DNA of 18,407 bases from Deltaproteobacteria bacterium (GTDB lineage Bacteria > Desulfobacterota_E > Deferrimicrobia > Deferrimicrobiales > Deferrimicrobiaceae): NCBI GenBank assembly GCA_023489025.1, contig JAMDCN010000128.1, positions 1 through 18,407 on the forward strand, given 5' to 3'. The translations under genes and the position numbers were made by a program. Positions 6,598-11,958 of the stretch are shown here, in pieces. How positions within the stretch are numbered: the first letter of the stretch is position 1; each line of letters begins with the position of its first letter. A model generated the notes under the pieces. The model had not been told where the DNA came from and did not search any database. It saw only the letters and a program-made list of their open reading frames with translations.

Positions 6598-6885
6598 ATG
6601 GCCAGCATCAACAAACTGATTGAGGGATTCCGGAAAAGGCAAACCAACGTAAAGCACAGGGACTACTTTAAGGTGCTGAGCAGGATCGGGGCGGAAGTCA
6701 GGCCCGGGAGCGGTTCGCGTCGAACTGTTCTTATCGATGGCAAAATCGAGTTCAATTACCACGAGCCTCATCCGTCTGGGAAATCGATGAACCCGCTGGA
6801 CGTATTGAAACTGCTCGATTACATCGACCGCACCGATGTGGACGTGGGGGGGGAAGATGACCAGGAAAACAGCGCCGACCGTTGA
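6598..6885 (+). CDS. hicA: HicA-family mRNA interferase toxin
   Basis: HicA toxins have a dsRNA-binding-like fold and cleave mRNA when their partner HicB is lost. The 95-aa protein from ATG 6598 (GAGG just upstream) has the segment RDYFKVLSRIGAEVRPGSGSRR, then FNYHEPHPSGKSMNPLDV, as in the HicA subfamily with a G-A-E-V...F-H-x-P-H-P pattern. The classical Gly-Ser-His-His active site is Gly-Ser-Arg-Arg here, so the catalytic His is not at the usual place. The reading could start upstream at 6550, but that would put coding sequence across the palindrome. The stop is 29 nt inside hicB. Assignment rests on the pattern and the hicB neighbour. Confidence 0.8.
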   Translation: MASINKLIEGFRKRQTNVKHRDYFKVLSRIGAEVRPGSGSRRTVLIDGKIEFNYHEPHPSGKSMNPLDVLKLLDYIDRTDVDVGGEDDQENSADR

Positions 6886-7429
6886 CGATTATCCAATCCT
6901 CGTCTATCAGCAGGAGTTCGACGGGAAGAAAATGTTCGTGGCGGACTTCCCCGATCTGAAGGGGTGTGGGCATGCGGCCGCTTCCCGGGCGGTAGCGATC
7001 AGAAAAGCACGCGAGTTGGCCGAGGAGTGGCTGCGGGTTGCCGCTGAAATCGGCCAAGCGATCCCGGAGCCGCCCAGGGAAGAACGCTTCAGCGGACGTT
7101 TCGTGGTTCGTATATCACCGCAAACCCACAAAGCGCTGCACCGGAGGGCCAAGGCGGATGGCGTGAGCTTGAATGCCTTGGTGAATAATATTTGCACCGA
7201 AGCGATCGGCAAGGGCGCCGAGGGAAAACCCGACCCGGCCATGTCGAAAATCGATGAACTGACGAAAATGGTAGGCGATATTGCCGTAACACTCAAGCGC
7301 CGTCCCTGCCATCTGATTGAGAAGTTCAGTGCCCCTTACACGTTCGGACCGGCACCTTCAATACCTGCCGTTTTTAATCCCGAACTAGAATCAATATACT
7401 TCATTCCGCCCAAGGATATGCTCACATGA
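6857..7429 (+). CDS. hicB: HicB-family antitoxin with long C-terminal extension
   Basis: HicB neutralises HicA and represses the operon. Of the 190 aa, residues 8-75 are the HicB partial RNase H-like fold (FVADFPDLKGCGHA...EEWLRVAAEIGQAIPEP) and residues about 78-120 are an RHH DNA-binding domain (FSGRFVVRISPQTHKALHRR...SLNALVNNI). Ordinary HicB proteins end soon after; here about 70 further residues follow, ending with an aromatic/proline-rich part (Phe157, Tyr161, Phe163, Phe173, Tyr181, Phe182). The ATG at 6857 has a purine run (GGGGGGGGAAG) as ribosome site; it overlaps hicA by 29 nt and overlaps the secB-like gene by ATGA. With the adjacent SecB-like gene the tail is a candidate chaperone-addiction region. 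Confidence 0.88.
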   Translation: MTRKTAPTVDDYPILVYQQEFDGKKMFVADFPDLKGCGHAAASRAVAIRKARELAEEWLRVAAEIGQAIPEPPREERFSGRFVVRISPQTHKALHRRAKADGVSLNALVNNICTEAIGKGAEGKPDPAMSKIDELTKMVGDIAVTLKRRPCHLIEKFSAPYTFGPAPSIPAVFNPELESIYFIPPKDMLT

Positions 7430-7872
7430 AAGACGTTCTTGAGTTCAAGACTGCAATCAATCTGGAGTCCGTATCTTTACGACACGTGGATGTAAGTTTC
7501 AGGCGAACGAATGAACCAAAAAAAGAAAAGAAACATAAGATCAACCTAATGCTGGAATACAACAAGAACTTTGAAGAAGAAGGGAAAAAACTGGTCGCGG
7601 TTCTGACCATTCAAACCCCGCGGGAAGACTCACATCTCCCGATATCGGTTTCCGTTACCTACGAAGGAATATTCGCGATCGCCGGGGAAACGCCGATCGA
7701 AGAGCTTGCGGCTTTCTCGGAGGCCGCAGCAGCAGCGATCCTACTCCCCTATGTCCGGGCCGAAATCACCCGTATCACATCTCTAACGGGAGCCCCGCCA
7801 CTCGTTATCCCGCCGATCAACGTACAGCAAATGTTCGCAACAAAGGAACCTGACAAGCCCCAGGAAAAATAA
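7426..7872 (+). CDS. SecB-like chaperone of a toxin-antitoxin-chaperone module
   Basis: The 148-aa product matches SecB in length and layout. The N-terminal strand is FKTAINLESVSLRHVDVSF; the conserved middle is ISVSVTYEGIFAIAG; and the end LLPYVRAEITRITSLTGAPPLVIPPINVQQMF has the family's conserved L-P-Y-x-R and P-P-L...P-P-I-N. General SecB keeps preproteins unfolded for Sec export; SecB-like proteins next to toxin-antitoxin genes instead protect the antitoxin. Start ATG 7426 overlaps the hicB stop (ATGA), with AAGGA about 9 nt upstream, so it is translationally coupled to hicB. The gene order toxin-antitoxin-chaperone equals that of the mycobacterial HigBA-SecB TAC. The C-terminus is Lys/Glu/Pro-rich. 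Confidence 0.85.
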   Translation: MKDVLEFKTAINLESVSLRHVDVSFRRTNEPKKEKKHKINLMLEYNKNFEEEGKKLVAVLTIQTPREDSHLPISVSVTYEGIFAIAGETPIEELAAFSEAAAAAILLPYVRAEITRITSLTGAPPLVIPPINVQQMFATKEPDKPQEK

Positions 7873-7967
7873 CGAAATGCACACCCTGCCATTTGACCGG
7901 GGGGCCTTCGCCTTGATCGCTTCCCGCATCCGTGTCTGCCGACCTAGGCCGGGCGCGAGGAATTCCC

Positions 7968-9323
7968 ATGCCGGAATATAAAATCTTACCGATCGCCAAC
8001 CTGCAGTTGGATACATCGAACTATCGGATCCGGAAGCAGGACAGCCAGGAAGCCGCCCGCATGGCGATCATCGAAGAGCAAGGGAAAAAGCTGGTCGTTC
8101 TCGCGGAAGACATCATCAACTTCGGGCTCAGCCCTTTCGATCTCCCGATGGTCGCTCCGGTGGATGGGACGGCCGGAATGTATTTTTTCATCGAGGGAAA
8201 CCGAAGGTTCACCGCGATCCGACTCACCCAGGAGCCGGAGCTCGCTAAGGGAACCGAACTCTACCCCGCGTTTCAGAAGTTGAATGGGAAATACGCCTCC
8301 AGTCTCCCGACGGAAATTTTCTGTGTCGAAGTCCCGGACAAGAATACCGGTCTGATCTGGATCCAGCGAAAACACGACAAGGGCTTGCAAGGCGCCGGAA
8401 CGGAACCCTGGTCCTCCATCGCCAAGGACCGGGCAGACGCCGACCTTGGGAAACCCGCCCCGATCGTCGACGCGCTGGATTTCGTGGCCAACAACGCATC
8501 GCTTGATCCGGAAACCATCAGGAAGATTGCCGGCCCCAGATTCCCGATCACCAACCTGTCCCGGATCTTGGGCACCAAATACGTCCGGGAATCCCTCGGC
8601 ATCAATTCGGTCGAAGGGAAACTTTCCTCAACGTCGAGTTCAAAGTGGATCCTCAATGTCCTGACCGACATTGTGACGGCGATCGCCACAGGACAATATC
8701 AAGGAGAACCATTCAGCGAGAAGAATATCGACTCCGTCGAACAGCGACAGCAATTTATTGATGGACTGCTCAAGAAACGTCCTCGTCCTACGCGCAAAGA
8801 AAAAGAATGGGTAATTTCGGGGGGATATAAAATATTGGCGGATTCCACCCGGAAACCATCCGTGCCGCCCGGCCCAAAACTTACACCTACAACCGACGAA
8901 AGAGATTTTGTTATTCCAAAGAAATTCAAGATGGCACTTAGTGATGGAAAAATAAACAACATTTTTATTGAACTAAAAAAATTAGATGCAAAGAAATTCA
9001 AAAATGCCGCTTCGGTTTTATTGAGGGTATTTTTGGAATTTAGTGTAGATCACTATATAAATAAAAACAATGTCTCCCTTCTCAAAAATAAAGAAACCCT
9101 GAAAGATAAATTAAAAAAAATATCAGAACACATGATAAGCAACAATGTAATGGCTTACAAGGAATTAAAATCAGTCCGCGTTGCAATCAGCAATAAAGAC
9201 TCCCTGATTTCACCCGAAACGCTAAATGCCTATGTTCACAATTCGTCGTTTAATCCGGACCCCGATCAACTGAAGCGTACATGGGACGATTTCAAGCTGT
9301 TCATCGAAAAGATATGGGCCTGA
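7968..9323 (+). CDS. ParB/Srx N-terminal-domain protein with AT-rich, unassigned C-terminal half
   Basis: The 451-aa protein from ATG 7968 (GAGGAA ribosome site) begins MPEYKILPIANLQLDTSNYRI, and FFIEGNRRFTAIRL near residues 65-80 is the ParB/sulfiredoxin-type core (E-G-N-R-R). Such domains are nucleotide-binding and in some proteins nucleolytic. The middle part is basic; the last 150 residues (from about VIPKKFKMAL) are helical, with ...LNAYVHNSSFNPDPDQLKRTWDDF near the end, and could be HEPN-like, but no certain R-x4-6-H motif is seen. The DNA from about 8880 to 9240 is visibly AT-rich compared with everything around it. It is followed by the Dam-type gene after 79 nt. It is not a chromosome-partition ParB: no helix-turn-helix or CTPase motif was recognised. 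Confidence 0.75.
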   Translation: MPEYKILPIANLQLDTSNYRIRKQDSQEAARMAIIEEQGKKLVVLAEDIINFGLSPFDLPMVAPVDGTAGMYFFIEGNRRFTAIRLTQEPELAKGTELYPAFQKLNGKYASSLPTEIFCVEVPDKNTGLIWIQRKHDKGLQGAGTEPWSSIAKDRADADLGKPAPIVDALDFVANNASLDPETIRKIAGPRFPITNLSRILGTKYVRESLGINSVEGKLSSTSSSKWILNVLTDIVTAIATGQYQGEPFSEKNIDSVEQRQQFIDGLLKKRPRPTRKEKEWVISGGYKILADSTRKPSVPPGPKLTPTTDERDFVIPKKFKMALSDGKINNIFIELKKLDAKKFKNAASVLLRVFLEFSVDHYINKNNVSLLKNKETLKDKLKKISEHMISNNVMAYKELKSVRVAISNKDSLISPETLNAYVHNSSFNPDPDQLKRTWDDFKLFIEKIWA

Positions 9324-9402
9324 AGGATCGCCACTTTTTGCTGGCCATAATGTGTTCCTCCTGTTATCATGCCGTGCAGATATCGATCTACTGGAGCGCA
9401 GA

Positions 9403-10266
9403 ATGCGATACAGCACTCCCCTTCGGTACCCTGGCGGCAAAGGAAAACTCGCCGATTTCTTCAAGCTGATCTTCCGCACGAACAACCTTTTCGACGGTCA
9501 TTACGTAGAGCCGTACGCGGGCGGCGCCGGGATAGCCCTGACCCTGCTGTTCCTTGACTACGCGACCTTCATCCACCTGAACGACCTGAATAGATCCGTC
9601 TTTTCCTTCTGGCATTCCGTGCTGAACCATAATGATGAACTTTGCAAGAGAATCAGTGATACGCCCGTCACGATGAAAGAATGGTTCCGGCAAAGAAATG
9701 TTCAACAGAACCCACAGGATTTTTCCCTTCTGGATCTTGGATTCTCCACCTTTTTCATGAATCGGACCAATCGCTCAGGGATCATAACCGGCGGGGTTGT
9801 TGGGGGGAAAAATCAGGATGGATTCTGGAAACTGAACGCCAGATTCAACAAGAAGGACTTACTTAATAGAATACGGAAGGTGGGACGCTATTCAACAAGG
9901 ATCAAACTATACAACGAAGATGCGGAACAATTCGTTATATCCCTTCTCCCCTCATTACCAAAAAAATCCTTAATATACCTGGACCCCCCATACTACGTAA
10001 AAGGAAGCGGCTTGTACGAGAATCATTACAAACACAAAGACCACGCCCGGGTAGCAACATTGGTCCAAAAGGGGATCGACAAGCCTTGGGTTGTTTCCTA
10101 CGACAACACCCCGGAAATCCGTGTGCTTTACCGGGGAAAGCGCAGCATCGAATACGATATCAGTTACAGCGCCAGCAACCGTTATGCAGGCTCCGAAATT
10201 ATCTTCTTCAGCGATCAGCTTGAGATCCCGGACATAAAAAATCCCGCCAGGCTAAAATCAGCCTAA
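9403..10266 (+). CDS. DNA N6-adenine methyltransferase, Dam (D12 class) family
   Basis: The enzyme would transfer a methyl group from AdoMet to adenine in a short DNA site. The 287-aa protein begins MRYSTPLRYPGGKGKLADFF (motif X region, P-x-x-Y-x-G-G-K), has the AdoMet-binding VEPYAGGAGIAL near residue 37 and the catalytic DPPY at residues 194-197 (LDPPYYVKG). Length and order of motifs agree with the Dam/D12 alpha-class group. ATG 9403 has GGAG 8 nt before it; an in-frame start at 9352 would add an unrelated tail. No restriction endonuclease is recognised beside it; the ParB-like protein is its only partner. The target site cannot be told from the sequence. Confidence 0.92.
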   Translation: MRYSTPLRYPGGKGKLADFFKLIFRTNNLFDGHYVEPYAGGAGIALTLLFLDYATFIHLNDLNRSVFSFWHSVLNHNDELCKRISDTPVTMKEWFRQRNVQQNPQDFSLLDLGFSTFFMNRTNRSGIITGGVVGGKNQDGFWKLNARFNKKDLLNRIRKVGRYSTRIKLYNEDAEQFVISLLPSLPKKSLIYLDPPYYVKGSGLYENHYKHKDHARVATLVQKGIDKPWVVSYDNTPEIRVLYRGKRSIEYDISYSASNRYAGSEIIFFSDQLEIPDIKNPARLKSA

Positions 10267-10551
10267 CTCCTGCTCCACTCTCTGATCATTCTGTGTGCGC
10301 TTCTTGTCGATCCCGGTTTCCCCTGTGAGCCACGATCTCCGCCGGGGGCGGGTCGGCCGGCACATGGGCGCTGGCTCGCGAACACGATTCGGACGGACAG
10401 CACCCCTCCTCGCCATCATCGCGTGTCAGAACTTGTAGGTGCTCGTCCCCTACATCCCGAGGATCAAGCTGATCGTGCTCCCCTTCCGGTCTCCTTTTTC
10501 TTCTTGTCGGGTAGTCGCATAGGTACGAATCGGTAAATGGCACGTGTCGTT
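10267..10551. other. Non-coding right end of the island
   Basis: 285 bp lie between the methyltransferase stop and the right attachment repeat. The open reading frames across it on either strand have no recognisable motif and are arginine/proline-rich, as expected from frame shadows. No recombinase fragment, arm-site copy of AGTCCCAGC, or terminator was seen. Confidence 0.6.
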
Positions 10552-10595
10552 CTCTCACGGCGAAAACGCGGGTTCGAACCCCGCTGGGACCGCCA
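10552..10595 (+). repeat. Right attachment repeat (44-bp direct repeat, copy 2; tRNA-Glu 3' fragment)
   Basis: An exact copy of 5732-5775: the anticodon loop, T arm, acceptor 3' strand and CCA of tRNA-Glu. The matching 5' half is missing, so this is not a working tRNA. It marks the right end of the island and abuts the probable original terminator of tRNA-Glu. Confidence 0.9.
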
Positions 10596-10604
10596 AGGAA
10601 AATC

Positions 10605-10641
10605 AAGGGGTTGCGAGAGATTCGCAGCCCCTTTTCCTTTT
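10605..10641 (+). terminator. Intrinsic terminator, probably the original one of tRNA-Glu
   Basis: A 10-bp stem (10607-10616 with 10622-10631, one G-T pair) with a 5-nt loop is followed by TTTTCCTTTT. It sits 11 nt after the tRNA fragment, the same distance as the island's own terminator after the intact tRNA, so before integration it would have ended the tRNA transcript. Confidence 0.75.
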
Positions 10642-10795
10642 CGCTGAAATAACTTCCCCCGACACTTCCCCCGTCCCCGCGCGGGGGGGGGGGGCTTTCA
10701 CCGTCCTTCCGTCGCCTCCTGGGGGCTCCTGCTTCGCGTGCGGGGTATGCTCGAGGTGTCGACGATCCGGAGGAGAAGGGGCCGAGGATGGACCC

Positions 10796-10823
10796 GGCAA
10801 CCTGAAAGGGGAAGCCGGTTGCC
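10796..10823 (-). terminator. Weak hairpin after yafQ
   Basis: GGCAACC (10796-10802) and GGTTGCC (10817-10823) can pair with a 14-nt loop, 7 nt after the yafQ stop. There is no T tract, so termination is uncertain. Confidence 0.3.
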
Positions 10824-10829
10824 TTCCGT

Positions 10830-11099
10830 CTATTCGAATAAGTCCGCGCGCGTTCCCGTCCGCTCGAAAATGATGATGTCCGGTTCGAGTTTGTAGACGA
10901 GGAGCCAGTCGGATTCGATATGGCACTCGCGGCGGCCGGAGAATTTGCCTTTTAACGCATGGTCCCTGAGCCCCGAGTCAAGCGGTACTTCCTGGACCAG
11001 CGCCCGCATGACCGCCTGAAGTTTCGCGATGTCCTTTCCTCGCCTTACGGCGAGTCTGAAATCCTTCTCGAAGCGCCCCGTGTTCCGGAACGCCCGCAT
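10830..11099 (-). CDS. yafQ: YafQ-family mRNA interferase toxin with His-to-Arg change
   Basis: YafQ is a RelE/ParE-fold ribonuclease that cuts mRNA on the ribosome and is held by DinJ. The 89-aa protein follows E. coli YafQ closely: RRGKDIAKLQAVM, RDHALKGKFSGRRECHIESDWLLVYKL, FERTGTRADLF. The residues equivalent to His50, His63, Asp67 and Trp68 are kept (RDH, CHIESDW), but the equivalent of His87 (TGTH in E. coli) is Arg here (TGTR, codon CGC), a residue reported as needed for activity. The ATG at 11099 overlaps the dinJ stop by one base. The family is certain; activity is doubtful. It lies outside the attachment repeats. Confidence 0.92.
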   Translation of the reverse strand: MRAFRNTGRFEKDFRLAVRRGKDIAKLQAVMRALVQEVPLDSGLRDHALKGKFSGRRECHIESDWLLVYKLEPDIIIFERTGTRADLFE

Positions 11100-11356
11100 C
11101 AGACGCCCATCTTTTTGAAGAACACGGCGAGGCTCGGATATTCATGCAGGTCTTCGCCCCGGTCGGTCTTCTCGAACGTCTCGCGGGTCGCGGCGTTCGG
11201 AATCTCCACGGGAAAGGGTAAGCCCTTACGAAGCCGGACCTGAGAGTAGAACAGGTTGATGGCCTCGGAACTTGAAATCCCGAGTTTGCGGAAGACTCGT
11301 TCCGCATCCGCCTTAAGCCCCGGTTCAGTGCGCGCCCGGATCGTCGCCGTCTTCAT
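11099..11356 (-). CDS. dinJ: DinJ/RelB-family antitoxin
   Basis: DinJ binds and blocks YafQ and represses its own operon. The 85-aa protein opens with an RHH domain (MKTATIRARTEPGLKADAERVFRKLGISSSEAINLFYSQV), then the typical GLPFPVEIPNAATRE segment and a toxin-wrapping tail. ATG 11356 has a good ribosome site (GGGAGGGAAAGGC). It is directly followed by yafQ with a TGATG overlap, as in other dinJ-yafQ pairs. Confidence 0.93.
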   Translation of the reverse strand: MKTATIRARTEPGLKADAERVFRKLGISSSEAINLFYSQVRLRKGLPFPVEIPNAATRETFEKTDRGEDLHEYPSLAVFFKKMGV

Positions 11357-11386
11357 GCCTTTCCCTCCCCGCGAATATCGAATAGT

Positions 11387-11415
11387 AGTGTACCCCGTCC
11401 GGGGGACATAGTGAA
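11387..11415 (-). promoter_or_regulatory. Possible dinJ-yafQ promoter
   Basis: On the minus strand TTCACT (11415-11410), 17 nt, TACACT (11392-11387); each box matches 4 of 6. The predicted start is about 11380, 25 nt before the ATG. Short ATTCG repeats around 11372-11384 could be part of an operator. Confidence 0.35.
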
Positions 11416-11554
11416 CCCTCTCCGGAGGCCCCGTGTTCCTTCAGGTCGTGCACGCGTCGACGGGGGATCCTGTTTCCCTCACCGTCGATCATTATGCCGT
11501 GACCGACTGGGAGCGGCGAACCGTTCGACTTCGGGTTAAACCAAGCAACGACGT

Positions 11555-11592
11555 TTGCTCATGCGGAGAATATCGCCTATAATCTCCGCATG
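11555..11592 (+). promoter_or_regulatory. Promoter inside a 10-bp inverted repeat, before the Fic-remnant gene
   Basis: TTGCTC (11555-11560), 17 nt, TATAAT (11578-11583): a good -10 and moderate -35. The inverted repeat CATGCGGAGA (11560-11569) and TCTCCGCATG (11583-11592), 13 nt apart, covers the spacer, -10 and start point. This is a classic arrangement for a repressor operator; the 73-aa winged-helix product just downstream is a natural candidate to bind it. Confidence 0.65.
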
Positions 11593-11603
11593 GAGCGCGG
11601 TGA

Positions 11604-11825
11604 ATGAGCAATTACATCTATGATCTGCCGGACTGGCCTCGATTCCGCTGGAACCAGGACGGGATTGAAGGGAAACTCACGTCGTCGAAATGGGCGAAGA
11701 TGGCGAAGTGCTCGCAGGACACCGCCTTGCGTGACATCGTCGACCTTGTGGATCGAGGCGTCCTGGCGAAGGACCCGGCCGGAGGCCGAAGCACGAGCTA
11801 CTCGCTGCTCATTCGGGAAGAATAA
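11604..11825 (+). CDS. Small winged-helix protein, probable internally deleted Fic-family protein
   Basis: The 73-aa product starts MSNYIYDLPDWPRFRWNQDGI, very like the N-terminus (DUF4172) of a class of Fic proteins, and jumps straight to LTSSKWAKMAKCSQDTALRDIVDLV-DRGVLAKDPAGGRSTSYSL, very like the C-terminal winged helix of the same Fic proteins. The roughly 280-residue middle, including the Fic motif HPFxxGNGR, is absent. The reading frame is intact and has GGAG upstream and a proper promoter, so it may still work as a DNA-binding regulator; equally it may be a decayed remnant. It is separate from the island by more than 1 kb and precedes glnS in the opposite direction. Confidence 0.65.
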   Translation: MSNYIYDLPDWPRFRWNQDGIEGKLTSSKWAKMAKCSQDTALRDIVDLVDRGVLAKDPAGGRSTSYSLLIREE

Positions 11826-11958
11826 GGGGTGGCCGGTCCCGTCGGAATCCGACCTCCTCATAAAATAACCCCGCCAGAGGCGTTGCGGCATGTCGGACGG
11901 GGAGCAACTTCTCACACGCAAGGCCCTGAATCACAATTCACTCGATAGACCGGGTAAA

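Larger units (their letters stand above)
5776..10595. mobile_element. tRNA-Glu genomic island, 4.8 kb, without visible integrase
   Basis: The segment is bounded by the exact 44-bp direct repeat (5732-5775 and 10552-10595). The period is 4820 bp. Inside are a hypothetical protein, a small RHH protein, hicA-hicB-secB-like, a ParB/Srx-domain gene and a Dam-type methyltransferase. These genes are less GC-rich than the flanking housekeeping genes, and part of the ParB-like gene is strongly AT-rich. No tyrosine or serine recombinase, excisionase or replication gene is recognisable, so it is either a remnant that lost its integrase or an element moved by an integrase from elsewhere. Confidence 0.85.

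Noticed and set aside
10552..10595. A second tRNA-Glu gene
   Set aside because: Only the 3' half is present; there is no 5' acceptor strand, D arm or 5' anticodon stem, so it is an attachment-site fragment.
10286..10606. 106-codon minus-strand frame at the right island end as an integrase remnant
   Set aside because: The translation has no recombinase motif and runs through the att repeat and tRNA fragment.
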